The notes under the pieces were generated by a model. It did not search any database and had not been told where the DNA came from. It worked only from the letters and a program-made list of their open reading frames with translations. 21,097 bases of DNA from Clostridia bacterium (GTDB lineage: Bacteria; Bacillota; Clostridia; Christensenellales; Aristaeellaceae): assembly GCA_017620115.1 (NCBI GenBank), contig JAFZRB010000253.1, positions 1-21,097 on the forward strand, given 5' to 3'. How positions within the stretch are numbered: the stretch's first letter is position 1; every line of letters begins with the position of its first letter. Position numbers and translations under genes: made by a program. This document shows, one piece after another, positions 13,354 to 21,046 of this stretch.

Positions 13354-14655
13354 TTACACCCCCATCAGTCGCAGGTTTTCGTCGATCAGCGCCTGGTCGG
13401 CGTTGTTGACCAGCGGATGCGCGCCATTGTAGAGGAAACACCCGATCTCGTATCCCCCGCGGACGATCTGATCCTCCGTGGGAAGATAGGCGCTGTAGCC
13501 GTTGGCGTTGGAAAGGCACAGCGTATACCGGAAAGGCGCGTAGGCCCTCATCCGGAGGGAGATTTCTGAAAAGATCTCGAACGGAAACGGAACGAAGGCG
13601 ATATCTCCCAGCGAGAGAATGGTCTGCGGAATGACGAAAAAGCGTTCGTAAGGCGGACAGCCCGCCTCGTATTCGTCCATGACCGCCCGGTAATGCGCGT
13701 ACCGAAGCCGTTCGAGGTTGATCAGCCTTTCCGGATGCTCGCAGGCGTCGAGCTTTTCCAGGACTTCCTCCCGCGGCGGGAGCGGTTTGCGCGGGACGTG
13801 AATCTCGCCCTCGTACAGCGCGAGCGATCCGGGCTTGTATACGCCGATCGCCCGATAGGCCCGCATCGCGTCCGCGGCGGCCACGCCGCCCAGTTCCTCC
13901 ACATGGCGGATGTTTCCGGTGGTCCTGCCGTTGGTCAGCCTTGGCCCCACGTCGCCCTGCGCCCCGTTCCAGTAGGCGGTCAGGACGCCGGTTTCCGCCT
14001 CCAGCCGGTCTGTCATGACGCCGGACCAGTCGCGGGAGATTTCGTGATTGTTTCCGGCCGCCGTCCCGTGGCACCCGTAATGAATGAGATTGACGATACC
14101 CTCCCGCGTATCCGCGTTCCGGATGGCGACGCAGGTCATATACGGATCATAGCAGCCCCACGGATTCTGCCCCAAGCCGATCGAGCCGTCGCGATGCTGC
14201 TCGCGGCGGTTGACGCCCACCCCGGAGCTGACGACGCCAACCGCCAGCTCCGCGGGCCGCAGCCTCTCCAGGGCGGTCCGGCAGGCTTTGCGCATGGCCG
14301 GGAACAGGACGCCGTCCACATAGGCGCGGTCGATATCGCCCCAGCCCTCCATGCCGGAAACGTTGGGCGCGGAGTGGGTATGCGTGGCGGCGACGATGAT
14401 CCTCCCCGCGGGGAGGCCGAGTTCCTTCCCGATGACGCCGCGAATCTCATCCGCCAGCGCGGTTCCGAAATCCCCAACCGTCACGCTCAGCAGCAGGGCG
14501 CGGTTTTCTTTCTGGCGGAAGGCGACGGCGGTCACCTGCAGCGGATCATGGACGGATGTGCTGACGGTATACGGATTGTATCCATAAAGCAGCGTGCCCA
14601 CCGCCGGGGTGATATCATCCCGCGCGGCGCCCGCGCTGAATCTGTCCTCTGACAT
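13354..14655 (-). CDS. Neutral/alkaline ceramidase-like amidohydrolase (no signal peptide)
   Basis: 433-residue protein matching the N-terminal catalytic domain of the neutral/alkaline non-lysosomal ceramidase family. It has FSAGAARDDITP at the start, THTHSAP with H92 and H94, IHYGCHGT with H192 and H196, a WNGAQGDVGPR block (229-239) like the family N-x-GDVSP motif, and FPFEIFSEISLRM near the C-terminus. The zinc-dependent family hydrolyses the N-acyl bond of ceramide. True ceramidases are secreted and longer, with a C-terminal immunoglobulin-like domain, which is absent here. This short cytoplasmic form, common in sugar loci, more likely acts on another N-acyl or amide substrate, for example an acylated amino sugar. 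It is second in the operon, 54 bp after the isomerase and four bases before the aminotransferase. Confidence 0.85.
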   Translation of the reverse strand: MSEDRFSAGAARDDITPAVGTLLYGYNPYTVSTSVHDPLQVTAVAFRQKENRALLLSVTVGDFGTALADEIRGVIGKELGLPAGRIIVAATHTHSAPNVSGMEGWGDIDRAYVDGVLFPAMRKACRTALERLRPAELAVGVVSSGVGVNRREQHRDGSIGLGQNPWGCYDPYMTCVAIRNADTREGIVNLIHYGCHGTAAGNNHEISRDWSGVMTDRLEAETGVLTAYWNGAQGDVGPRLTNGRTTGNIRHVEELGGVAAADAMRAYRAIGVYKPGSLALYEGEIHVPRKPLPPREEVLEKLDACEHPERLINLERLRYAHYRAVMDEYEAGCPPYERFFVIPQTILSLGDIAFVPFPFEIFSEISLRMRAYAPFRYTLCLSNANGYSAYLPTEDQIVRGGYEIGCFLYNGAHPLVNNADQALIDENLRLMGV

Positions 14656-14709
14656 GGCATTCCCCCCTGCTCATAACCTTATAAATCGATCATGGCGTTC
14701 CCGTCCCGG

Positions 14710-15591
14710 TTATCCCGCGATTTTTCCGTTTCCCTCATAAAGCTTCACGAGATACTCGCCCACCTGGTGAATGGTATTTACCCAGACCGGCATCAGCGCC
14801 TGCGGGAAACGCCCGTAGGCGAACTCGAAGGAGAGCTTGCCCGCGTAGCCGTTTTCCTTCAGGCAGGCCATATGGCCTTCCCAGTCCACATCGCCCTGGA
14901 ACGGCACGAGGTGCAGGTCGTGATTATAGTAATTGTCGTGCACATGCGTGCAGCGGATGTGTTTGACCACGCGCTTCATGGCGTCCAGCTGATCCTTGCC
15001 GAACGCGACGTGCGCGTGGCCGAAATCCCAGCAGCAGCCGACGGTGGGCGTGTTGAACCGCTCGATCATGCCGGCGACCTCCTCGATGCGCGACATGAAG
15101 CGGGATTTCCCGTCTATGGCGGGAATGAAAGGCACGTGATCCTCAAACAGGTTTTCCAGCGCGACGACCAAACCGTGCTTCGCGGCATAATCCACATGAG
15201 GCGCCAGGTAGTTATAAGTATACTGCTCGATCTCCTTCGGATCGTAATGATCCGTCACGCAGTATTCGTCCGCGTGCACCACGACATACTTCGCGCCCAG
15301 CAGCGCGGAGGCCTCGAACACGCGCTCATAGTAGCGCTTGAAATCCTCCGGATCGTAGCTGTGATAGCGGTTGTAGGGCACGTGCGTCTGTTCGACGGCA
15401 ATGCCCGCCGCGTCAAGCGTTTCCTTATCGCGCAGCGCCTGATCCCGCCAGGTGTCCGCGCGGAAATCCGGCGTGTAATCGATATAGCGGAAGCCCGCTC
15501 CGGCGCACAGCCGGACAGCCTCCCCGAAGGCCCTCGGCGCTTCGTTGAAGCGCGACTTCGTCAGGTAATTCAACTGAATGGACAGTTCCAT
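14710..15591 (-). CDS. Sugar phosphate isomerase/epimerase-like TIM barrel (AP endonuclease 2 family)
   Basis: 293-residue TIM barrel of the xylose isomerase-like superfamily. Candidate metal and substrate ligands in order are H70 (VEQTHVPYN), H106 (VVVHAD), E146 (VVALEN), D189 and H192 (CWDFGHAH), H216/H218 (CTHVHDN) and E256 (LSFEFAYG), a full metal-binding set. Relatives isomerise or epimerise ketoses, hydroxypyruvate or inositol derivatives, so the exact reaction is open. It is the first gene of the five-gene operon. GAGG lies about seven bases before the ATG, and the strong promoter at 15675-15704 lies about 85 bp upstream. In loci with a Gfo/Idh dehydrogenase and DUF1080 such barrels often handle the keto sugar, which is the role I infer here. 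Confidence 0.9.
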   Translation of the reverse strand: MELSIQLNYLTKSRFNEAPRAFGEAVRLCAGAGFRYIDYTPDFRADTWRDQALRDKETLDAAGIAVEQTHVPYNRYHSYDPEDFKRYYERVFEASALLGAKYVVVHADEYCVTDHYDPKEIEQYTYNYLAPHVDYAAKHGLVVALENLFEDHVPFIPAIDGKSRFMSRIEEVAGMIERFNTPTVGCCWDFGHAHVAFGKDQLDAMKRVVKHIRCTHVHDNYYNHDLHLVPFQGDVDWEGHMACLKENGYAGKLSFEFAYGRFPQALMPVWVNTIHQVGEYLVKLYEGNGKIAG

Positions 15592-15674
15592 GCCTTTACC
15601 TCGCTTTCAGTATGCGTCTTTTTTACCCTGCGTGTTTTCCGATCGCGGCGCGGGCCGCGCGTCTTTCCGCCGTC

Positions 15675-15704
15675 ATTATAGCATCTGCGCGCAGGCCGCG
15701 TCAA
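15675..15704 (-). promoter_or_regulatory. Sigma-A promoter of the five-gene sugar operon
   Basis: On the minus strand TTGACG (15704-15699) and a perfect TATAAT (15680-15675) are separated by 18 bp, and TGC immediately before the -10 makes it an extended -10 promoter. The predicted leader is about 75 bases and GC-rich. Confidence 0.83.
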
Positions 15705-15847
15705 GGCGCGCGAGGCATGAAAAAACCTGCCCGAACGGGCCGCGTTCTTTATATATGCTTCTTTTTTTCCTTTGGCGCGTGGGAAAACGGCGCGATTCTG
15801 ACGCGCATTCTTTACGGAAAACCAATGTCTCCGCTACACCGTTTCGC

Positions 15848-15876
15848 TTGCCGGAGGAGGGGAGGCATGCTATAGT
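15848..15876 (+). promoter_or_regulatory. Sigma-A promoter of the second MATE gene
   Basis: TTGCCG (15848-15853), a 17-bp spacer and TATAGT (15871-15876), with TGC directly before the -10 as an extended element. The predicted leader is about 65 bases. Confidence 0.72.
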
Positions 15877-15884
15877 GATAGCCG

Positions 15885-15946
15885 GGCGGCGGGGAACAGC
15901 CGCCTGACTATGCGTTTACAGGCAAAAGAAAAAGGAGCGTGCCTCC
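15885..15946 (+). promoter_or_regulatory. Hairpin-rich leader of the second MATE gene
   Basis: Three stems fit in the short leader. GGCGGC/GCCGCC (15885-15890, 15899-15904) overlaps and competes with GCCTG/CAGGC (15902-15906, 15919-15923). GGAG/CTCC (15934-15937, 15943-15946) would cover the Shine-Dalgarno. Mutually exclusive pairings suggest possible translational control, but the sequence matches no riboswitch class I recognise. Confidence 0.35.
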
Positions 15947-17356
15947 GTGGATATATTTCAGAAGCTGTGCGGCATTAAGGATCAGGACGGCAGGCCGATT
16001 GAAAACAGCCGGCTCAGGGCGATGTATGCCCAGAACCTGAACATCGCCTGGCCCTCGACGATCGAAGGCGCGCTGCTGAGCATCATCGGCTCGATCGACA
16101 CCATGATGGTGGGCACGCTGGGCCCGGCGGCCATCGCCGCGGTCGGCCTCACCAACCAGCCCCGCATGATCCTGCTGATCTGCGCGCAGGCCCTGTGCGT
16201 GGGCACGACGGCGCTGTGCGCGCGCCGCAAGGGCGCGGACGACCGGGCGGCGGCCAATTCCTGCCTCAATCAGTCGCTGGCGCTGGTCACGGTGCTGGGC
16301 GTTATCATAACGCTGATCGGCTGTTTCGGCGCGGAACCGTTCATGCGCATCGCCGGCGCGAACGAGGACACGCTGGAGATGAGCGTGGCTTATTTCCGAA
16401 TCATCTGCATGGGCCTGCTCCTCAACTGCTGGTCGCTGTGCATCTGCGCGGCCATGCGCGCCATTGGGAAAACGCGCGTCACGATGATCACGAACATCAC
16501 GGCGAATCTGGTGAACGTTTGCCTGAACTATATCCTCATCAACGGCAAGCTTGGCTTTCCGCGCATGGGCGTGCGGGGCGCGGCCATCGCCACGGTCTGC
16601 GGCACGGCGGTGTCCTGCCTCATGGCCGCCAGTTTCGTCTGCCGTTCGGGCGGCTATTACCGCCTCGCCCTGCCCAAATTCGACAGGGCGACGCTGAAGG
16701 GGCTGTTCAGCGTCGGTTCCAGCTCCATCGCGGAATCCGCCTTCCTGCGGGTAGGTTTCCTGATCAACTCGCGCCTGATCGCCGGCGTGGGCACCAACGC
16801 CTTTGCGGCGTATCAGATCGTCTCGCAGGTCACGTCGCTTTCCTTTACCCTTGGCGACGGCATCGCCACGGCCGGCACGTCGCTGGTCGGGCAGAGTCTG
16901 GGCGCGAAGCGGAAGGATCTGGCGCGGGCGCACACTTATATTTCCCGGCGTATTTCCATTTTTGCCTCCATCGGGCTGATGCTGGTCATCTTCCTGCTGC
17001 GCCGCCAGCTGGCGCTGCTGTTCACCACGGATGAGGAGATCATCCTGGGCGTCACGCTGTCCTTCTATGTGGTTATCGTCGGCATGCTGCCGCAGAACGG
17101 GCGCGTCGTGTTCTCCGGCTGCCTGCGCGGCGCGGGCGACACCCGCTACGTGGCCATGGTCGCGCTGGCCAGCGTGGCGGTGCTGCGGCCGATCCTTACA
17201 TATCTGTTCTGCTATCCGCTGAACAGCCTGCTGCCCGGTCTGCACATCGCCGTGATGGGGCCGTGGATCGCCTTCGTCATCGACGCTTTCTTGCGCAACG
17301 GCCTTCTGCTCCGGCGCATCAGGCAGGGCAAATGGCTGGACATCAGGCTGTCTTAG
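15947..17356 (+). CDS. MATE family efflux transporter (NorM/DinF-like)
   Basis: 469-residue integral membrane protein with about twelve helices in two repeats. Family segments include IGSIDTMMVGTLGPAAIAAV in helix 1, AAMRAIGKTRV and GCLRGAGDTRY closing the two halves, and DGIATAGTSLVGQSLGA in helix 8. It is distinct from the other MATE protein in the window and not a recent duplicate by eye. A cytoplasmic N-terminal extension of about 30 residues precedes helix 1. The start is GTG at 15947 with AAGGAG about nine bases upstream; the SD may be sequestered in a hairpin. It is transcribed alone from its own promoter, divergent from the sugar operon, and its stop is only nine bases from the stop of the converging gene. 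Substrate unknown; export of a sugar-derived or toxic metabolite is a guess. Confidence 0.93.
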   Translation: MDIFQKLCGIKDQDGRPIENSRLRAMYAQNLNIAWPSTIEGALLSIIGSIDTMMVGTLGPAAIAAVGLTNQPRMILLICAQALCVGTTALCARRKGADDRAAANSCLNQSLALVTVLGVIITLIGCFGAEPFMRIAGANEDTLEMSVAYFRIICMGLLLNCWSLCICAAMRAIGKTRVTMITNITANLVNVCLNYILINGKLGFPRMGVRGAAIATVCGTAVSCLMAASFVCRSGGYYRLALPKFDRATLKGLFSVGSSSIAESAFLRVGFLINSRLIAGVGTNAFAAYQIVSQVTSLSFTLGDGIATAGTSLVGQSLGAKRKDLARAHTYISRRISIFASIGLMLVIFLLRRQLALLFTTDEEIILGVTLSFYVVIVGMLPQNGRVVFSGCLRGAGDTRYVAMVALASVAVLRPILTYLFCYPLNSLLPGLHIAVMGPWIAFVIDAFLRNGLLLRRIRQGKWLDIRLS

Positions 17357-17365
17357 CCTCCTGCG

Positions 17366-20077
17366 TCAGGGCAGCAGCCAGCCGTATTCGCCGGGAGAGA
17401 CGGTGCTCTTTCCCAGCGTGTGAATCGGATCGTCTTCCCGGCACCACATTTCACCGCCCGCTGTGGAAAGATACAGCTTCAGGGGACGGTCTTCCGTCCA
17501 GCCGGCTTCCTTTCGGGAAAGGCGGACGCGCAGGTATGCGCCGCCGTCCGCGCTCAGCGCTTCCACGCGCCACAGCCGGCGCAGCCGTGAAAGCGCGCGC
17601 CCGAAGGTTCCGTAATACAGATAGTCTTCCACGGGAATCTCCACGCGTCCGTCCGGATGAAGAACGACAGGCGGCGCGGGCCACATCAGGCGGAACTCCA
17701 TGCCCATCCGCACGCTTTCCCGCCGGTCGGAACGGAAGTCGACGGTCAGCGTTTCGTCGTCAAAGGCCGCGCGGAAGGCGGCGTGCCCGCCGATAGGTTC
17801 CCAAGCGGCCCGCGTTATGCTTCCGCGCCTCAGCCGGTAGGCAGAAGCGTCGATTTCCTCTCCGGCGTAATAGGCCAGCGGGGGGAGCCCCTGTTCGACG
17901 CGCGCTTCCACCTCGGGAAATTCGACGGTCAGCAGCTCTTTCAGTCGGTCTTCTCGCCAGGCCAGCTTTTTTGGGAAAAATTTATAGCCTTCGCCCTCGG
18001 AATGATAGCCCAGCCGGCCGTCCGCCTCGCAGAGGCGCGACAGCGCCCGGCTGTTCTCCATTTCGCGGAGCACGAGCGAGCGCATCCGGCGAAGCGTCCG
18101 GCGGGGATCGCCTTCCCCGAGCCCCAGGCGCTCCCGCAGCTGGTAAAAGCGCAGGATGTTATAGCCGCTTTTGAACAGCAGGTTCAGCGCGCCGGCGACC
18201 GACAGCTGTTCCGCCAGCTCCGGACAGCCGCGCGCGGCGGATATAAGCCGTTCGTTTCCCTCGGCCCAGCGGCGGGTCATGCGATGGGCGAGCGTCAGCG
18301 CTTCCGGCAGCGTGTGGCCGGAGAGCAGGCATTCGCCGATACGGTCGCCGTCGGTGGGATCCAGCGTCTGCCAGCTGCGCGGCAGGGAATAATTCCTGGG
18401 CTTCAGGTGCAGCGCCCAGACCGGCCCGTCGTGCATCGGCCCGTAGTAACTGAACATGACGTTGAGGGGATATTCCCGGTAGCCCGCCTCGAAGGATTCC
18501 CAGGCGCGGGCGATGGCCTCCGCCCGGCTGCTCCCCGCGAAACAGCCCGCCAGGCGGCGCAGGAAGGCATGCTTGTCGGCAAAATCGTGCTCAAAGGCCA
18601 GCTCGCCCGCGGCCTTGCTCATCAGAGAAGGATAGTTCCCAAAATACCAGCACTGCATGACGCCCTCCACATTCTGGCGGCGCGCGGCGCGATACTTGTC
18701 GAACAGCAGGCCGGGGACGGGCACATAGGGCACGCTGGCCACCTCGTGCGAGCAGCAAACCTGGGTCTTCATGTACATGCGCCGGCCGGCGGCCATGGCT
18801 TCGCCGGCTGTGGCCTCAAAGAGCGGGGAAGGGCCGGCGCAGCTCAGCCAGTAGTCCACGCCCCGGCGGATGCGTCCCAGCTGCCTGGCGCGGCTCAATT
18901 CCTCGAAGTTCTGCATGAGGACGACATCCGCCGGCGCGCGGCGCACGTAATCGCGCACGTCCTCCAGAGGCCACATCCTGTGGCCGTAGGTCCAGCTGAT
19001 AACCTCCGCCTGCGGCGCGGCGCGATGAATGCCCGCCGCCAGCGCCGCCGCCGCGTTGGCCAGTGCCTGACCGGGCGCGATAGTCCGGCAGCGCGGGCAG
19101 GTCATCTCCGAGCGGTAGCCGATGGCCGGCAGGGACGCGTAGGCGGAGGAGCAGGAGGTGGGCCGCTCGCCGTAGGTGATGGAGATAAAACCGCCTAGCC
19201 CTGGGCAGCGTTCAAACAGGCGGGCGCCGGCTTCCTCCACCATGGCGCGTCCCTCCCGGGAATTGACGCAGAACAAGTGGTTTCCGTTGTAGGCGACGCC
19301 GCCATCCGCTTGGGGGATATGCCGGGACAGCGCCTCGCTCAACGCCACCGGCTCGATGGCGAACACGTAGACGCGTATGCCGTAACGGGCGCACTTTTTG
19401 ATGACGCGGTTGAGCTTTTCGATGCGCGCTTCGCTGCCCTGTCCGTATTCCGGCAGAGCGCTCACCGGCACGAGATCGGAAAAACGGGTGTAGATCCACA
19501 CGCCGTTGGCGCCGTCGTGCATGAGGCGGTTCAGGTATTCCTCCGGATAGTAATCGATGTCGTCGGACAGTTCATCGCCGTACTTGGGCGGGCGGTTGAT
19601 GGGGCTGAAAAAGCAGCGCGTGATGCGGGACTTCATGGCCGGCCTGCGTGCGATTTCACCCAGGGGCAGGCAGGGCCCCTCCCGGCGCGTGAGTTCGTCC
19701 TCGAGATAGATCAACGCGCGGCGAACGCCCTCCGTGTCGCCGGCGGCGATGATTGTCTCCTCCGGCTTCACTTCGATGCGGTATGCCTCGAAGCACTCCG
19801 TTTCCTCCTTAATCAGCCGCAGGGGATAACGCTTTCCCGACATGCCACAAACGGTGAGGAAGCGCGAGAAATCCTCATAGGAAACGTCCAGCAGGCCGGT
19901 TTCCTCGGGAAAGCGGCTGGCCAAATACATGCCGGAGACGGCAACCTCGCCCGGCTGCGGCGCACGGTCTACGAAGAAAGAAGGCTTTTGCGCGTGGAGC
20001 GGGCTGGACAGATCGTCCAGAAAAGATTTATCGGGCTGGTCATGAAAAAACGGATCCAGTTTCAGGGTGCGTTTCAT
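17366..20077 (-). CDS. Large GH20-like putative glycosidase of unknown specificity
   Basis: 903-residue soluble protein without a signal peptide. Residues about 95-145 (AYRIEVKPEETIIAAGDTEG, then ALIYLEDEL and LPLGEIARRP) match the small alpha/beta domain that precedes the barrel in GH20 hexosaminidases and GH67-like enzymes. A predicted TIM barrel follows (about 150-480), with SRITRCFFSPINRPP, GVWIYTRFSDL, YGIRVYVFAIEP, a strand ending in ISITYGERPTSC with E304, and EVISWTYGHRMW. A CPRC motif (327-330) with C309 nearby may bind metal. A helical region (about 490-750) and a beta-rich C-terminus complete it. The canonical GH20 D-E catalytic pair is not evident, so activity is unproven. The start at 20077 has GAGAGG (20084-20089) six bases upstream; a start twelve codons earlier is less likely. 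It follows the SDR gene across a strong hairpin. Confidence 0.68.
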   Translation of the reverse strand: MKRTLKLDPFFHDQPDKSFLDDLSSPLHAQKPSFFVDRAPQPGEVAVSGMYLASRFPEETGLLDVSYEDFSRFLTVCGMSGKRYPLRLIKEETECFEAYRIEVKPEETIIAAGDTEGVRRALIYLEDELTRREGPCLPLGEIARRPAMKSRITRCFFSPINRPPKYGDELSDDIDYYPEEYLNRLMHDGANGVWIYTRFSDLVPVSALPEYGQGSEARIEKLNRVIKKCARYGIRVYVFAIEPVALSEALSRHIPQADGGVAYNGNHLFCVNSREGRAMVEEAGARLFERCPGLGGFISITYGERPTSCSSAYASLPAIGYRSEMTCPRCRTIAPGQALANAAAALAAGIHRAAPQAEVISWTYGHRMWPLEDVRDYVRRAPADVVLMQNFEELSRARQLGRIRRGVDYWLSCAGPSPLFEATAGEAMAAGRRMYMKTQVCCSHEVASVPYVPVPGLLFDKYRAARRQNVEGVMQCWYFGNYPSLMSKAAGELAFEHDFADKHAFLRRLAGCFAGSSRAEAIARAWESFEAGYREYPLNVMFSYYGPMHDGPVWALHLKPRNYSLPRSWQTLDPTDGDRIGECLLSGHTLPEALTLAHRMTRRWAEGNERLISAARGCPELAEQLSVAGALNLLFKSGYNILRFYQLRERLGLGEGDPRRTLRRMRSLVLREMENSRALSRLCEADGRLGYHSEGEGYKFFPKKLAWREDRLKELLTVEFPEVEARVEQGLPPLAYYAGEEIDASAYRLRRGSITRAAWEPIGGHAAFRAAFDDETLTVDFRSDRRESVRMGMEFRLMWPAPPVVLHPDGRVEIPVEDYLYYGTFGRALSRLRRLWRVEALSADGGAYLRVRLSRKEAGWTEDRPLKLYLSTAGGEMWCREDDPIHTLGKSTVSPGEYGWLLP

Positions 20078-20115
20078 GCGATACCTCTCTGCAAAGACGC
20101 GTGAATCGAGCAACA

Positions 20116-20147
20116 GCCCCGCCGGCCTTAGTTTCGGCCGGCGGGGC
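20116..20147 (-). terminator. Strong intercistronic hairpin after the SDR gene
   Basis: GCCCCGCCGGCC (20116-20127) and GGCCGGCGGGGC (20136-20147) form a perfect 12-bp GC-rich stem with an eight-base loop, 24 bases past the SDR stop. On the minus strand it is followed by TGTTGCTCG, not a T run. It may terminate only partly or stabilise the upstream message; no separate promoter is seen for the next gene. Confidence 0.6.
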
Positions 20148-20170
20148 GATCGTATGCGGGTTGGAAAGGG

Positions 20171-21046
20171 CTAGTTCAGCATGACCTGGCCGCCGGTCAC
20201 GGGGATGGCCTGGCCGGTCTCGTATTTCTGCTCGACGCAGTAGAAGATGGCCTTGGCGACGTCGGCCGGGAAGCAGCCGCGGTTCATGGGCACCTTGGCC
20301 ATGTAGTATTTGCGCACATCCTCCACCGTCTTCGCGCCGGGCACCTTGCCGGCGTTCAGGTACTGCACGAACAGCCCGCGCACGGGATCAGACCACAGCG
20401 GGCCGTCCAGATAATTGCCGGGGCAGATGGCGTTCACCTTGATGTTGTAGGGGCACAGCTCCAGCGCGAAGCTCTGCGTGAGGCCGATGCCGCCGAACTT
20501 CGAGCCGGCGTAGGCGTAGTTGTTCTTGCTGCCCTCCAGGCCCGATTTGGAGTTGATGGTGATGATGTCGCCGAACCACTCGGGATCGGCCTCGTGCTCG
20601 GCCTCCATCACGGCCGCTGCGTATTTCGCGCAGAGGAAATAGCCCGTGTAGTTGATGTTCGTCACGAAATCGAAGCCGGCTTTCTCCAGCTCCATCAGGC
20701 TGCCCGCCTTGGCGACGCCCGCGTTGCTCACCATGATATCCAGGCCGCCGAACGCCTCGACGGTCTTCTGCACCATCGCCGCGACGCTTTCCTCGCTGGT
20801 GACGTTCACCTCGACCGCCATGGCGTTCTCGCCCAGCTCGTCCGCCACGGCCTGCGCGCCGGGCAGGTTCATGTCCGCGATCACCACGGCGCAGCCTTCG
20901 CGGTGCATTTCCTCGGCGATGCCCTTGCCGAAGCCCTGCGCGCTGCCCGTCACGATGGCGATCTTGCCCGCCAGCCGGCCTTCCGTCGCGGGACGGTTGT
21001 GGATGTTGGCCTTCGCCAGCTCCTGCCACTTCTGCATATCAATCAT
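20171..21046 (-). CDS. SDR family oxidoreductase, sorbitol-6-phosphate 2-dehydrogenase-like
   Basis: 291-residue classical short-chain dehydrogenase. It shows the cofactor motif TGSAQGFG (33-40), D58 after strand 2 (favouring NAD over NADP), SNAG (107-110), catalytic S166 in TINSKSG, Y179 and K183 in YAGSK, and NAICPGN after strand 6. The C-terminus ETGQAIPVTGGQVMLN and the INSKSG block resemble sorbitol-6-phosphate dehydrogenase (SrlD), so a polyol or polyol-phosphate/ketose interconversion is likely. An N-terminal extension of about 25 residues before the Rossmann fold is longer than in SrlD. GGGAGG lies about ten bases before the ATG at 21046; a second ATG four codons in is possible. The promoter is outside the window or in the last 50 bases, where I see none. 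It probably leads a transcript with the GH20-like gene. Confidence 0.9.
   Translation of the reverse strand: MIDMQKWQELAKANIHNRPATEGRLAGKIAIVTGSAQGFGKGIAEEMHREGCAVVIADMNLPGAQAVADELGENAMAVEVNVTSEESVAAMVQKTVEAFGGLDIMVSNAGVAKAGSLMELEKAGFDFVTNINYTGYFLCAKYAAAVMEAEHEADPEWFGDIITINSKSGLEGSKNNYAYAGSKFGGIGLTQSFALELCPYNIKVNAICPGNYLDGPLWSDPVRGLFVQYLNAGKVPGAKTVEDVRKYYMAKVPMNRGCFPADVAKAIFYCVEQKYETGQAIPVTGGQVMLN

Larger units (their letters stand above)
15592..15946. other. Divergent 355-bp intergenic region
   Basis: This region separates the five-gene operon from the second MATE gene. It holds one promoter for each direction (15675-15704 minus, 15848-15876 plus) and the leader hairpins of the MATE gene. 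A short GCCC-GAAC-GGGC hairpin (15729-15740) is flanked by A6 (15720-15725) on one side and a T-rich stretch (15746-15769) on the other, so it looks like a weak bidirectional terminator although no known gene ends there. I see no coding sequence. Confidence 0.6.

Noticed and set aside
15877..15946. Guanidine (ykkC or mini-ykkC) riboswitch ahead of a MATE gene
   Set aside because: The stems and loops do not match the conserved ykkC sequence or the ACGR tetraloop pairs of mini-ykkC.
15908..17245. 445-codon minus-strand open frame rich in Arg, Asp, Gln and His
   Set aside because: Antisense to the second MATE gene; low-complexity composition.
17657..19198. 513-codon plus-strand open frame
   Set aside because: Antisense to the GH20-like gene, whose start, ribosome site and domain pattern are convincing.
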